Made by a program: the position numbers and the translations under genes. A stretch of 64,000 bases of DNA, taken from NCBI GenBank assembly GCA_037893225.1, contig JAZGUH010000229.1, positions 62,001-126,000 of the forward strand, written 5' to 3'. How positions within the stretch are numbered: the stretch's first letter is position 1; each line of letters begins with the position of its first letter. The notes below the pieces were generated by a model. That model saw only the letters and a list, made by a program, of their open reading frames with translations. It was not told the origin of the DNA and did no database searches. The DNA is from Hippasteria phrygiana. Its lineage: Eukaryota > Echinodermata > Asteroidea > Valvatida > Goniasteridae. Shown piece by piece: positions 1-11,451 of this stretch.

Positions 1-299
1 TGAATTCTCCAGACCAAAGAGACTGTTTATCACGTGATTCGGGACAAGCCTTATGCTAGCAACCCCTAGCTCCGCAATGGTCTGGTGTCTTTGTGCTATT
101 CTCACCCATTGTGAACAATGTAATGGTGCTAAGCGTCTCTTACGTAACTATGCAAGGGCTTGCCCTGAATCATGTGATATAGCAACAGTGTCTTTGGTCT
201 GGAGAATTCAGAGTTAAAATGTGCCAAGCATTTGGAGCAAGTCAGTGTACCAGATGTTATTCAAATTTAACTCACAAATGGCTTATTGTACCGAGCTAA
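1..299. repeat. Foldback MITE copy, cut by window start
   Basis: Starts inside the left arm (GAATTCTCCAGACCAAAG) and ends with the mirrored arm (TTTGGTCTGGAGAATTC, then ACAAATGGCTTA). Two further copies of the same family lie at 7959-8588 and 18387-18761. The arms of those fuller copies begin TAAGCCATTTGCGAG and are about 100 bp long. No coding capacity is seen. Confidence 0.75.
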
Positions 300-424
300 G
301 GAATCATGATGGTCGTGTCCTTGAGCAAGACACGACGGCCATGGCCGCGGTTTTGAAAAAAACACCTGGCCGGTTGTCGTCTATATGCACATTCCTGCAC
401 GTACTCAATCTATTGTTTACATTA

Positions 425-925
425 CGCTTGGAGCAAGTTCGATTAAGGACTATAGTTAACCATAGTTCGACTAACTCTGATCGAACACACGCTAGTCGAC
501 GATGGTTGGACTAGTCTAGTCGACAATTCGCGACCAGCCTACCGAGGTTGGTCGCATCGCTGGTTACCAATAGCACAGTGCAGAGAGGACCAGTTATCAG
601 CAAAATGGCGAAAAAACGTAAATATTCAGCAGCAGTGAAGGATAATTTTTTGTTACTTTGTCTTTCTTTGAACATGTTGAAATAATGCACAAGTTACTAC
701 TTGTGACATTGTTGATATACTGAGCAAATATCGTCCGTGTCGCTTTCATCTATGAACTCGTCCAAAAACGTAAACAAACTGGCCACCGCCATTTTCTCAT
801 GGTCGCATTGACATGACAATAGTTCGACTAGAGTTGTTCGCACTTCAACTTCAGTGCTCATGTGCTACGTACGTCACGAACCAACCACTAGTTAACCATT
901 GATCAAACTTGCTCTTGGCTGCGCA
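425..925. repeat. Dispersed inverted-repeat element
   Basis: Begins GGAGCAAGTTCGATTAAGGA and ends near GATCAAACTTGCTC, so its ends are imperfect inverted repeats. The interior has several CTAGTCGA/TCGACTAG blocks. A diverged relative with the same CTAGTCGAC blocks and an AACTTGCTCTTAGCTTACGC end lies at 60780-61240. No ORF is convincing. Confidence 0.45.
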
Positions 926-1021
926 AGCCTGTATTGGCATAGCACCCCATCAGCCGGGTTTTTTTTGTTTTTTTATTTAAACTAAAAAAAATTATTAAAA
1001 TTATTATTTTTTTTTTGGTAG

Positions 1022-1181
1022 GTGCTCTGTTTGGTTGTGTTGCCGTTGTGGTCAGTGTAGCTCGCTCCGTTTCCCCTTTCTTCTTAAATGAAGTGTACTC
1101 TGCAGCGGTCAAGATCCACCATCCCACCATTGTCTTCTATTTGGTCATCGGCGTATTGACCATCGCAATTCTGCTTGTGAG
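1022..1181 (+). CDS. SLC46-like transporter, penultimate exon (gene A, partial)
   Basis: This exon encodes two hydrophobic helices, running from GALFGCVAVVVS to VFYLVIGVLTIAILLVR, which match the last two membrane helices of an SLC46 (proton-coupled folate transporter-like) major facilitator. A T-rich tract and AG precede it and a GTGAGA donor follows. It enters in phase 1 and leaves in phase 2, exactly like the 14813-14969 exon of the minus-strand SLC46 gene, with which it aligns (SPFFLNEVYSAAVKIHHPTI versus SPLLLGSLYAATVEIYRGI). Earlier exons are absent; the 1-1021 stretch holds only repeats, so the rest of the gene lies left of the window. SLC46 members import folates or related small molecules across plasma or lysosomal membranes; the substrate here is unknown. 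Confidence 0.75.
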
Positions 1182-1224
1182 GTGAGATCTTCGAGTTATA
1201 TACTTTGTTTTTTTGTCTGAAGTA

Positions 1225-1415
1225 GTGTCAGGGAACCAGACTACAAGAACAGCATTTGTTTATAATCTTTGTTTTCCCAGCATCTATGCACGCAAAACTT
1301 TAAACAGGTCAGTTTGTGACAGTACATGTATTTGCTGTTAAATACTAACCCCCAAATCCCATTTATTTATGAAAATTACAGCAAAAGCAAATGTTGTAGA
1401 CTACTTTAAGGTTAT
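1225..1415. repeat. Partial dispersed repeat, family FA
   Basis: Contains the blocks 'AGGGAACCAGACTAC', 'CCCAGCATCTATGCACG' and 'AAACTTTAAACAGGTCAG' that recur at 11003-11408, 13575-13925 and 19165-19615. It lies in the intron of the plus-strand SLC46-like gene. Confidence 0.6.
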
Positions 1416-1519
1416 AATGCGAATTAAGCCAAGTAAAAAAAGAACATGTTTAGTGACCGGGGTTTTTTTTTTTAAAAGGGAGGAGGAGGGGCTTTTAATT
1501 TTTTTTTTTTTTTTTTTTT

Positions 1520-1690
1520 TTTCAAGATGGCCGCCATTCTTTTAAAAATTTCTGACAACCGTAGTTTTTTCCAACTGTTCAAAGATACAAAAAGGGAAGA
1601 GACATGTTGGACAAGAGAATTGAACATGTTTACATTGGTTTTAATAGTTTTTTTAATCCAAGCGGCCCCCAAAAAAATAAGCGGGCGGGG
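1520..1690. repeat. Dispersed repeat around an AAGATGGCCGCCATTC core
   Basis: The segment from CAAGATGGCCGCCATTC through GGACAAGAGAATTGAACATG to AAGCGGCCCCCAAAAA recurs at 21600-21840 with about 30 bp more in the middle. It sits directly beside the pogo-like MITE at 1704. A poly-T tract at 1500-1522 abuts it. Confidence 0.6.
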
Positions 1691-1703
1691 ACTTTGCCTT
1701 ATA

Positions 1704-2162
1704 CAGTGGAACGCCGCTATAACGAACATCGCGGGATCCACAGATTTTGTTCGTCATCGTTAGTTATAGCGATTTTCTGCCAAATGCCCATATTTTATCA
1801 TGGTGTCCGTTCTTTTAAAGTGCGCCCTCGTTTGACCATTGTCAGTGTACGAAACTACTGTCCATTCATCTTGGCAGCACGTCGCCCTGTACGCCCTGGC
1901 GGTTGCTTTAGGACGACTTTGAACATGTGCCGCCCATTGAATCATGTAATTAATTACATGTTCATACTTTTTTAAGCTTACCGAATTATAAAGCTACAGT
2001 TGGCTTTTCCATTCTATTCCTTGGGGGAAATAATAGCCACCTGTCACTCTTCAACATAAAGCTGCGGCCTTCCATTGTTCGGTATTAGTTTTGTCCACAA
2101 AATTTGGGAGCCAAGGATGGTGTTCGGTATAGCCGAATGTTCGTTATAGCGGCGTTCCACTG
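1704..2162. mobile_element. Pogo/Tigger-type MITE
   Basis: Ends are CAGTGGAACGCCGCTATAAC and its reverse complement, each bounded by TA (1702-1703, 2163-2164). A CAGTNGAAC...CTATAACG end is typical of pogo/Tigger elements in the Tc1/mariner superfamily. A second copy lies at 21056-21423. The inverted match continues about 11 bp outside the TA on both sides, so the terminus could lie further out. No transposase ORF is present. Confidence 0.75.
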
Positions 2163-2164
2163 TA

Positions 2165-2835
2165 TAAGGCAAAGTAAAAAGGAAACCAAAAATGTCAACC
2201 GATCCATTGGAAAATAAAATATGAGCTTTACACCATTGCAAGCCTGGCTTCCTGTCCTTTCCTAGTAGAAATTTGGATTCTCAAACAGAAGAGGACCCAA
2301 TTTTTTGGAACTCCCAGGCATGAACATTTGCTTAGCACAAAAAAGTCCTGCTTAATAGTAAAAACAGGTTACCTCCTAAATAGCCATGTGATTTTGATGC
2401 TGGTCAATAAAAACCGGCTGAATACCAGTCACAAGAAGTATACATCGGGTTGTTCTGAAACCCCCACGACCCCTCAACTCACGCTCATAAACTTGGCACA
2501 CACATACGCACGATTAACCAGTAAATGTGCGAACTGTTTCGCAATGGCTGCCCCGGAGCCAGAATTGGATTGTATGCCAAATGAGAATCAGTGTTTAATT
2601 ACGGGCCGTCTGTTCCTTCCTCCATGTTCAGTAAAAATTCAGCGTGTCCGGCATGCATTCTAACTGGGGCTGTATTCGAACTCGGGGGTTTCAATTTGGG
2701 ATACGAACCGACTCAGAATATACCTCTGCCTGTATGTAATTCTGCCTGCAAAATTATCTAATAAATATTAAAAATAAATAAACAAATAAATACCTCGAGG
2801 AGGGGATTATTTTTGCCGACAATTTCGGTAAAAAA
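2165..2835. other. Gene-free intronic stretch
   Basis: Intron of the plus-strand SLC46-like gene. Around 2300-2410 there are degenerate blocks (TTGCTTAGCACAAAAAAGTC) related to the MITE at 17492-17734. I see no exon or structured RNA. Confidence 0.5.
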
Positions 2836-3005
2836 AAAATAAAAATACAGCAGCCAACTTAATTCTGATATACAGCCAAACGCCACAAATACTGATTCGC
2901 AAGAGTCAACTCAACAGTATTTGTACGATATTTCTTGCCGAAACCTCATATATTTAAATACTCCGGTGTGCCCACTGGAGCGTAAATTGTAGAACAACAG
3001 GCCAA
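2836..3005. repeat. Dispersed repeat shared by both SLC46 loci
   Basis: The stretch from CAGCAGCCAACTT through AACGCCACAAATACTGATT to GGAGCGTAAATTG matches 19695-19840 closely in the same orientation. One copy is in an intron of each SLC46 gene. No ORF. Confidence 0.65.
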
Positions 3006-3283
3006 GTTCAACACACAGTCCGCCTCAACAGACTTCGTGTGTACTGTGTATAAAACAAATGAGGGATTAGCGTGTTGAGACGTCACCCGGAGGCAAGTCG
3101 AGGCAAGCTTGACGTTTTAACCCGTCAGCTGTGTGTTTTAAAAACAGCCAGTGCATGTTAACTCGTCCTCCGACACGAACTGGTTAAGGGGGGGGGGGTC
3201 ACTCCATTAAAAAGAGGGGCATCTAGAATTGACCCGGTCACAAATACATCACATTTTTCCTTCTGGTTTTTTTTTTTTTATAG

Positions 3284-3377
3284 GCTTCTAGAGAGTTGGC
3301 AGTATTGGCAGGCCAGACCAGGGTATGTGTTCATACAAGGCGATGATCGACACACCAGATCACCCGCCATCTCATAG
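3284..3377 (+). CDS. SLC46-like transporter, predicted terminal exon (gene A)
   Basis: A strong acceptor (a long T run ending TATAG at 3283) precedes an open stretch that joins the phase-2 end of the 1022-1181 exon. It adds a short hydrophilic C-terminal tail (LLESWQYWQARPG onward) and ends at TAG 3375-3377. A basic cytosolic tail after the twelfth helix fits MFS transporters. The evidence is the acceptor, phase match and tail character only; the tail is not conserved enough to recognise. A possible donor (GGGTATGTG, 3323) lies inside, so an alternative splice cannot be excluded. Confidence 0.5.
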
Positions 3378-4351
3378 GATTTGATGCCTAACAAGTATCT
3401 CATAATTGAAACAATTTAGTCCCCCAAAAATAGTTCTGCTTTCGATTACCGTGAAACACCTTTATAACAAGGTCATTGGGACTTTACAATTGACCTTGTT
3501 ATATAACAGGTACCTTGTATTATCAGTAATGATAAATAAAGAAAAACAAAGACTCAGGCCTATTATTTTTTCTTGTTATAAGCAGGATGTTGTATTAACA
3601 GTGCTCTTATTATCAGGGTTCGACTGTACCTTGTATTATCAGTAATGAAAACAAAGAAAAACAAAGACTCAGGACCTATTTGTGTCCTTGTTATATGCAG
3701 TATGTTGTATTAACAGTGCTCTTATTAACAGTGCTCGGCTGTACATGGCATTTGAAAATACGGTAGGCAGGTACGGAATTTTATATTTTTTGGCAATTTG
3801 TTTTGGGAAATTATTTTTTGTGCTGATCATGTCCTGATGTAGGTGTTTACGTGTAGTCAAGGTTGAAACGTAGTATTTACAGCATTTATGGTATTTTTGT
3901 TGTTTTTTTTTACTAAAAAATTAGGGTCGGGGCTGTTAAAATAGGGTAGGTAGGGTAACCGGAACTCTCCTTGTTCTCGCTAGGAACAGTAGGTGCTTTT
4001 TCTTTCCAAAATATTTTGGGCAGAAAGTAGACAAAGTTGAAAATTGAGATTGAGAACCCAATCCGACCTACGGTTCTCTGCCCTTCAAAAACGCACCTTT
4101 AAGATGACGTCAGAACAATATGCACGAGTTCAGCACGGGGTCTCATCAGTCTATGCAAACTATCATCAAGATAGTCTGTTTTGTAAAAAAGTGGCCCCGA
4201 AAATGAAACATGTGCTTTGTCTATGGCATTTTTTATAGAACAAGAAGATGGAGAAAAAAACAGGACAAGAGCAAAGGCTTTCCCGCTGATAACGGAAAAG
4301 TAAAAAAAATTATGTTGAAAATTTAGCAGATATTATATTTCTAACCTGAAT
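3378..4351. other. 3' flank of SLC46-like gene A
   Basis: Holds a two-copy tandem repeat (listed separately) and AT-rich sequence. AATAAA-like words occur at about 3532-3541 but none can be tied to the gene. Nothing else is recognised. Confidence 0.5.
3511..3745. repeat. Two-copy tandem repeat, about 116 bp
   Basis: TACCTTGTATTATCAGTAAT starts at 3511 and again at 3627. Both units continue through AAAGAAAAACAAAGACTCAGG to a GTGCTCTTATTA...CTGTAC end. Degenerate related words precede the first unit (ACCTTGTTATATAACAGG). Confidence 0.7.
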
Positions 4352-4509
4352 CAGTGATGTAGTCGAGACCATCACAAGACCTTCAGTCTTAATTCAAGTC
4401 TCAAGCTATTCAAATGAACTGTAATAAAAGCATTCCTTTGTCATGGTTTATGCCCGTTACTTGTGCCTGGAACAAGCTGGTCTTGTGAATGGTCTCGACT
4501 ACATCACTG
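4352..4509. mobile_element. hAT-like MITE, 158 bp
   Basis: Terminal inverted repeats are CAGTGATGTAGTCGAGACCA and its complement. An 8-bp flank is nearly duplicated (ACCTGAAT left, CCCTGAAT right), as hAT insertions produce. A larger copy with an internal insertion is at 7064-7597, and a decayed one surrounds the repeat at 18387. Confidence 0.75.
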
Positions 4510-6144
4510 CCCTGAATTTGTGTAATGTTTTTCCAGAAATCAATAGAGGAATTTCACATTAGCCCCTTCTGCGCTCTTCCGGGGTTGAAAGTGAGAATGT
4601 CAGTGGCAAACAAAACATCGCTTTTCAGCACATTCATTCATGCATAAATTGGCGCTAAACTTGTCGTTATGGGATTCCTCTATTCAGGTGTATCTGCGCG
4701 ATACTCTATTTAAAAAGAGATTTTATTTTTGAACTTTGTTCACTATGCATTATCACCTTTTATATTTATTTTTGCTATACGCTGAAACATTTGAAGGCAC
4801 ACGTGATGTAATTATGACAGGTATGAAACGTGTGCAAATTTAAAGTGATAATTTTTGCATAATAGTTTTGTTTAACATTGTCTTTCTAACACACAAAGTA
4901 TTATAAAATTACCAAAATTTTGAAAAAACCGGGTGTACTATTACAAAATTAATTTATATTTGTTGGTATCTTAAAATGCATAAAAAAAACTTTAGTAGCC
5001 ATTTGTAATAACCATTCTGATACAAAATGTGCTGTGGGTAAAATAACCCCTTTCACAGTTGCTGTTTCTCTAAAATAAACATTACCAAGATTCTCCATGA
5101 AATTCTCAAACCCTATAACCTTGTGAATTGGTGCCCAGTTCCGTACGTTTACGCTGTTCAGAAAGTGACCTAACACCACAAACAGGTGGATTGTTTAATA
5201 AATTGAAAATTAAGTTTATGGGGGAATCAGGTTGGTGTAGTGGTACTTTCCTCGCCTTCCACCGCTGGGGCCAAACATGTGGATTATTATTTTTGTATTT
5301 GTGGGAAAGGTTGGAGGACGAGCGCTTCTGTTGAGAGAAGTATTATGATGGGTTTATGTATAAAGTGACTGACTGGTCTTGCAGAAATTATTTGTGCATA
5401 TTTATGAATGGTGTGGATGCGTGACTGACACACCCAAAGTGTAATTTATTTTTGTTTTCCTTGGTCGGACCTGGCCAAACGTTCAAGTTTCTATAATCCC
5501 CTGGTTGTACACAATAAACTGCCCACTAATGCTGGAATCCAGCCCGTGAATCAAATGACAACAAAAGCAATCACTACAGATTAGTGTGGGAGGGGCCACA
5601 GCCCGGCCTGGCCTAGCAGAGGCCGGGCTTTATCGATTTGTACATGTAGATACTCAGTTAGGTGATTTCTGGCTCATAATAGCAAGACTAAAAGCCAAAG
5701 AGCCCTGGCCAGGCTTTTCAACAGCCTGGCCCGACCATGGGTTAGGCAGTGCTCCCTTATATTACACCAACCGTGTGTGATTCCATGACTTTTTCCATTA
5801 CTTTGGAAACTCTGATCAGTTGGTTTCAGAAATAAAATGTATTCGGAGGTCTGACGGTACATTATTATTAATTTGTTTACATCACGTGCCAAATTTAAAC
5901 GTAAACTTCAATTTCTATGCAATAAAGTTAAAACTGTTCATAAATTATTTATCTGAATTTAAAAACTAACAAAAACATATCTTTTCAAAAATTACATGGG
6001 TAATAACGGAATTCTATTCCTTAAAATACAATGAATCCCAACCGGAACTCAGAATTTTTATTTTTTTTTTAATATAGGAAGACTTTTTTTTAATTAGAGG
6101 TTTACAGGAAACCTCTCTTTAACTTTGGTATCCATCAATACTAC
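4510..6144. other. Gene-free intergenic DNA
   Basis: AT-rich sequence with GC-rich palindromic words (GGCCTGGC, GCCAGGC) at 5590-5740. Short ORFs here show no compositional or domain support. Confidence 0.5.
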
Positions 6145-6146
6145 TA

Positions 6147-6777
6147 CAGGGTGAACCTAAAAAAAAGGAGAAATAAATTTAAGTATTCCTGATTTGTTGA
6201 GATTGATCATGAAACTATAAAAAAAAATGGCCAAACCAGGCAACCTCAATCTAGATCGACAGATCCTGATGCGGAAACTTCTTACATAAAATAGTCTTTA
6301 TTTCATCAAAATCAGCCGCCAACTGTTGATCCAGGTGATCCAGAGCGGAGGATGCGGTATTCGAGATGGTTCACTGCTGTGCGAGGACGATTTATCTGTG
6401 GTGATGAGGCAAAGTTTCCTCTGAACGGGTGCATCAACAAACATAACTCTAGAACCTATGCAGCAAAAGACCATCCACCCACACAGGGAGTTTACTTCAG
6501 ACTCGAGAAACAATCAGAGAGATTCCCTTCATGACTGGGCTGCTATAACCACAGACGGACAGCTTCTTGGAATGAAAAATGTAAAAAAGTCAGTCACTTT
6601 TATTTGGGGGGGCTGACCTTGCTGCACAAAAAATGACATAACTTCTGATTGGCTTGACTGATTTTGATGAAATAAAGACTATTTTTCATGTAAGAAGTTC
6701 CCGCATCAGGATCTGTCGAAATCTAGATTCTAAGGTTGCCTGGTTTGGCCTGGACATTTTTGTTTTGGGACACCCTG
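6147..6777. mobile_element. Tc1/mariner-type relic with foldback arms
   Basis: Starts CAGGGTG and ends CACCCTG, each bounded by TA. About 100 bp of inner sequence (6225-6320 versus 6655-6745, e.g. TTTTGATGAAATAAAGAC and its complement) is also inverted, so the element folds back. It encloses a transposase scrap at 6352-6534. Confidence 0.75.
6352..6534 (+). pseudogene. Transposase fragment of the mariner-type relic
   Basis: The translated segment has DEAKFPLNGCINKHNSR, which resembles the block around the second catalytic acidic residue of mariner-superfamily DDE transposases (consensus DEA.F.LNG.VN.HN.R). Only about 60 residues survive, ending at a stop. The DNA-binding domain and the other catalytic positions are absent, so it cannot be active. 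Confidence 0.6.
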
Positions 6778-7063
6778 TATATATGTACCAGAAAGGTTAA
6801 AATGTTAGCATTCATATGACACCTTAAGTGATGTAATCCAATCAGGCATTATGACATAATGAACACTTTACTAAGTAAGACCGGTCTTTCCTAATGACAC
6901 CCTTTGCCGTTCCAAAGGGCGTTAACTGCACCATCTTCACATCTGAAGTGCCTACCCACCTGACACAGGACTTTGTGGAAGAAATGGAAAAAGAGATGAC
7001 ATAATATCAGGTACAGTGTCAGCCCTTCCACGGTAACAAATGCTGTCCATTTCCCTTTCTTCG

Positions 7064-7597
7064 CAGTGATAGCTCAATCGGTGATCGAGACCATCACAAG
7101 ACCTTTAGGTCTTAATTCAAGTCTCAAGCTATTAAAATAAAAATTTAATAAAAGCATTCCTTTGTCATGGTTACTTGTAGGCCATCAGCCTCGGTCAACA
7201 AAATGGGCCACCTGTATCAAATGATCGAAAGGAGCAATATTCATTGCAATTTTTGGCAAGGTATGCACACCTAGAGTTGGAAAATGTGTGATAGCAGTGG
7301 CAGATTTTTGGGTGTTATCACTTTTTTCCTTCAAAATGGCCGCCTTTATGCTTGTTACCTGATTAATCATATGCGGTAACAAGCATTTTGGCAGCCATTT
7401 TGTTTTTTAAAGGGTGATAACACCCAAAAAGCTGCCACCGCTGCAATGCTATCATGTTCCAACTACAGGGGTGCATACCTTGCCAAAAATCACCATGAGC
7501 ACTATTCCCCTCATTTGATACCGACCAACCCCCCCAGGCTGATGACCTATTGTGCCTGTAACAAGCTGGTCTTGTGATGGTCTCGACTACATCACTG
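7064..7597. mobile_element. hAT-like MITE with a second foldback inserted
   Basis: The outer ends match the 4352-4509 MITE (GAGACCATCACAAGACC on the left, GGTCTCGACTACATCACTG on the right). The centre, about 7175-7550, is a separate foldback: GGCCATCAGCCT on the left matches the complement of AGGCTGATGACC on the right, and GGCAAGGTATGCAC is mirrored by GTGCATACCTTGCC. Confidence 0.7.
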
Positions 7598-7958
7598 ATC
7601 TCAATAGCGCGAAAGTATCCAAAACAGCATTTGTACCTCTTTTTCTTTTTAGGTTCAACCCTATATCAGAAAATGTCCCATTTCACCATAAAATGCGACA
7701 GATTTTACCAAATGTTATATTTCAGGATGTACGTTTTGCAGATTTCACACTTATAAATGACGCCAAGTGTTAAATAGCACATGTGGAAGGTTTTATATGG
7801 AATGCGTGTGTTTTCAAGGTTTTAATTTTTTTTATTTCTTGAAATCACCCAATACAAGACACTCCAAATAAAGAGTTACGATCAGAGGTGGTAGGGCTGG
7901 TCACATTTTGAATTGCCAACCCTACCCCCCTTGAATGGTTTCCGTAACTAGGGGATAA

Positions 7959-8588
7959 TAAGCCATTTGTGGGTTAAATTTGAATAACATCTGGTACACT
8001 GACTTCCTCAAAATGCTTGGCACATTTTAACTTTGAATTCTCCAGACCAAAGACACATGTGATTCGGGGCAAGCCTTTAGAGCCCGTTTGTGTCACGATC
8101 AGTGATCTGTGCATTGGTTCACACACCAGATTCCGCCTAATGGATGGAGCGAACCAGCAGCTGGATCACGATCCGGATGAAACAAAGATAGAGGCCCTTA
8201 ACCCTAACCCACCTCAATCCTCCAAAATCCTCTTTGCAGTTTTGGAGGATTTTGAAGGATTGAGGATGAATGGTATTTTTAAAAAAAGAGGATTTTGGAG
8301 GATTGAGGATGAACGGTGTTTAAAGCACATGAGGATTTTGGAGGATTGAGGATGAATGTATTTTTTGGGGCAGGGTAATCGGAGGATTTTGGAGGATTGA
8401 GGATGGTTGCTAGCAACTCCCAGCTCTGAATGGTCTGGTGCCATTCTCACCCACTGTTGCCAAGGCGTCTCTTACATAACTATGCAAGAACTTGCCCCGA
8501 ATCATGTGATAGCAACAGTGTCTTTGATCTGGAGAATTCAAAGTTAAAATACAAGATCTTATTCAAATTTAACTCGCAAATGGCTTAA
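7959..8588. mobile_element. Foldback MITE copy with inserted satellite
   Basis: Same family as 1-299 and 18387-18761: it starts AATAAGCCATTTGTGGGTTA and ends TCGCAAATGGCTTA. The interior is replaced between about 8196 and 8405 by the GGATTTTGGAGGATTGAGG repeat. Confidence 0.75.
8196..8405. repeat. GGATTTTGGAGGATTGAGG repeat cluster
   Basis: Begins TTAACCCTAACCCACCTCAA, then one inverted unit (CCTCAATCCTCCAAAATCC), then four direct units spaced 45-60 bp apart. A diverged relative is at 21865-22149. The first 14 bases resemble a telomere repeat but are more likely a terminal motif of this family. Confidence 0.65.
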
Positions 8589-8852
8589 TCTTCAACAGAT
8601 TCTAAACAAAGTTTCCTAATTGTTGGATCTATAGACTCTCATCAGGTGGGGCAACTGTTGTAACTTTAGAAACTCACAAGATAGCACCTTTAATTGGGGG
8701 CAGCAATTCTACAGATCACGTTAGTTCTTTTAGAAGCCCTTCCCGGCTTTAATAAAAGATCAATGCACGCAGCTGACAGCAAAAAAAAGAAAATATATGT
8801 ACAATTTGTATATGAAAACGAAATAAACTGCCGCAAGCTGCTGACTGGATTG

Positions 8853-9301
8853 TAGGGGCTGTTCATTTTCGAATAATTTCGTATTCGATTATTCGAAACT
8901 GGGTTTGCCCGAATATTCAAATATTCAACACTCGTCGATCAAGTTTTTCACGCATCAGTTGCTACTGCATGCCGCGCCGGTAAAAAGTTGCACGCAAATT
9001 TAAGCATGCCGGTGTTTTACGTTTCTTTTGCATGCTTGTTGCATCAAAATCAAAATCATTACGTTCAGATATAAACAAGAAACCAACCTCCAGCCTGCAT
9101 TTTTGCAATAATTATTTTATACATGTCCAGGGTTTTACAGACGGGAGTAATACACCTCTATCCACAAAAAAGTTACATTTGACACTGCCAAGTGCTGTAA
9201 CTTTTAAATTAAAATAGCATCAGAGTCGTGTCTGTACGTGCATATTAATTTTTTGAATATTCGGTTGACGATCGCATTTTCAAATATTCAGAACAGCACA
9301 A
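8853..9301. mobile_element. hAT-type MITE
   Basis: Starts TAGGGGCTGTTCATTTTCGA. CTGGATTG occurs immediately outside both ends (8845-8852 and 9302-9309), an exact 8-bp duplication. The better preserved sibling is at 12703-13187. The right terminus has diverged. Interior words such as TTCGAATATTC recur near both ends. Confidence 0.75.
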
Positions 9302-9309
9302 CTGGATTG

Positions 9310-10369
9310 ACCTGAAGTGCAAAACTATTGGAACACTTGGCATAATTTTAGGTCCTTTAGTTGTTTGTGATGAAATGGCAATCAATATACCAATGTACAT
9401 TCAAATGAAACCATCTGGAATGAACTTCAGAAGACTTAGAACGTAGCATTAGTGTAGAAACTCTCAGGAAATACATAGACACTATAATAATAATAATAAA
9501 AATAATAATTTGGGAGGCTAATCATCCTTACTCGCAGCTGGGATGCTGAATTGTGAAGGACAAAACTACAACGTGGTCAAGGCACCTCTGGCAGCCGGCC
9601 TACATTGACCCACATATGACCACGGAGCACAGCCAGAGATCGAAAGTGTTTGATTTTTCCGGAGGGAGGAAAGCCGGAAGACCCGGAGAAAAAAACATCC
9701 TGGCTCAGGAGAGAACCAACGCACAACTCTACTCACATATGGTCCGGGCCACATTGGTGAGAGACGAACGCTTTTACGCACGTGCCCGAAAGATGTGCGG
9801 CAGTGATTGCTGCCAAGGGTGGACACACCAAATATTAGAGTAAAGTTTGATATTAAAGAAGATGGTAGGACTGGCAGATACTAATGTGAGCTACATGTAT
9901 GCTCACAACAATTACCTTTTCTATTTAATACAGGTGAAAAAATGTAAACCAGGCATTGTAAGGCATTAAATATCAATTTCTTCAGATATGTCAAGTGTTC
10001 GAAAAATTTTGCACACCAACGTACAAACTATTAACAAATGCTTTGACATGCTTAGCACAATCAAACCGAGTACCAGTGAAAGCAATGCATTAGAGCATAC
10101 ATGTAGTGTGGTTATTCTCCAACATAGAATGACACAGGACTTTGTGTACAACGTGACATAGAACGACGACACACAGTACAGAACTAGGTCAAAGGCGTTG
10201 TTGGGTTGACTTTAGTGTCGCCCTCTACGACCTGAATAGGCGCGGGGCTTTCAAAGGTGTCTTTCGTGTCCTTCGTCCCTTTGCGAACTGACATGACATG
10301 CAGAATCCTAATGGCAAAAACAAAACGTACAGAAATCCATCAAAATCCTTCCCCTGTTTTAGGGGATTT
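9310..10369. other. Gene-free intergenic DNA
   Basis: 9550-9840 has a higher-GC open stretch containing ACCCGGAGAAAAAAACATCC. This resembles a CCCGGAGAAAACCC-type block I recall as widespread in animal repeats, but the link is from memory. No domain is recognised. The rest is AT-rich and featureless. Confidence 0.4.
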
Positions 10370-10530
10370 CGGCGAAGAAAACCGGCAGGAGCGGGATTCG
10401 AACCTGCCACCTCCGGAATACCGCACCGGTGCTCTACCAACGGAGCTATCTTGCCCTATGTTGGTGGTCTCCTAAATTTCAGTGTCTTTGTTCGGGGGGG
10501 GGGGGGGGGGGGGGGAGCTAGTCCCTCATA
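10365..10530 (-). repeat. tRNA-derived SINE
   Basis: Read on the minus strand, GGGCAAGATAGCTCCGTTGG and TAGAGCACCGG give a tRNA-like A box, and GGTTCGAATCCCGC gives a B box. The anticodon arm lacks the invariant T before the anticodon, so this is a SINE head, not a gene. Related copies are at 30560-30930 and 61650-61770. A G-run at 10494-10516 abuts it. Confidence 0.75.
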
Positions 10531-11002
10531 GTTTGTTAGATGATATCAATAAAATGCAAGATATATGTACTGTGCGACTTGATACCTAGTGCGAAACTTA
10601 TGAAAAATGTGACCTGCAGCACGAAAGTCGCACTCTGGCTTTCTAAAGCAGAAACAACAATTTTTCACTATAAAGTAAATTTTGGGATTTAACAACTGTA
10701 TATTAAAAAAATAAACTATCTATTCCATCATATCTCGAAATATTTTTTTAAGGGGAATTCTTTTTTGAACTCGGGTTAAAGTGTGCACAGATCACAAACT
10801 TTGAGCTTCATTTTCTCAAAACAAGGGGTCAAGACTCTGATAACCCTAAAAGGTTGTATCGGGGGCTAGGAACGAGATACCACAACACACAATATATCAA
10901 ATTAAAGCTCTTAACCTTTTCAGGAAATTCCATAATCTTGATTTTTAAATTTTGCTACTTTACGCCCATTTTGTGGTGACAGGTCACAAATAATAACGAT
11001 TT
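10531..11002. other. Gene-free intergenic DNA
   Basis: AT-rich, no ORF of note, no repeat I could pair within the window. Confidence 0.4.
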
Positions 11003-11408
11003 GCTTTTGCTGTAATTTTCAGAAATAAATGGATTTGGGGGTTATTATTTTATAGCGTGCTAGCAAATACTGGAACACTGACCTGTTTAAAGTTTTGTGT
11101 GCATAGATGCTGGGAAAACAGAGAAACAAAAAACATGTTCCAGTAGTCTGGTTCCCTGGCCATACTTTGGACAAAACCTAACAATTGATAGAGTCAGGGA
11201 ATCATCAGGTCGGGGAACTAGACTATTTCCCAACAATTGTTGGAAAACGACAAATTTTCAGGTGCCATTTCCAGACAGCACACACAGCGCCATGATTTCA
11301 CAGGATGCTTAAGACTGCTATTTACTTAAAGTCAATCAAGTAAGGTATTTCATAATAATTCGGTAGTTTTGTTTTTTGATGTTTGCAAATGTTGTATACT
11401 ACCTTTAA
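11003..11408. repeat. Dispersed repeat, family FA
   Basis: Shares the block order of 13575-13925 in reverse: TGATGTTTGCAAATGTTGTA at one end, GTTTTGTGTGCATAGATGC and AATGGATTTGGGGGTTA at the other, with CCAACAATTGTTGG in the middle. Confidence 0.65.
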
Positions 11409-11451
11409 ATCTAATATTGTTCCCAAACAGCAACCCTTATGTCTTGAAATG

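Noticed and set aside
8196..8216. Interstitial telomere
   Set aside because: Only about two TTAGGG-like units, at the edge of a repeat family that has the same words as terminal motif elsewhere.
9553..9843. 97-codon GC-richer ORF
   Set aside because: An opposite-strand ORF overlaps nearly all of it and no domain is visible; probably repeat-derived.
10365..10450. Possible tRNA gene on the minus strand
   Set aside because: A and B boxes are present but the anticodon arm lacks the invariant T33 equivalent, and sibling copies with the same body exist, so it is a SINE.
10494..10516. Poly-G run as a biological signal
   Set aside because: Homopolymer length is unreliable in assemblies and similar G/C runs occur at several repeat edges.
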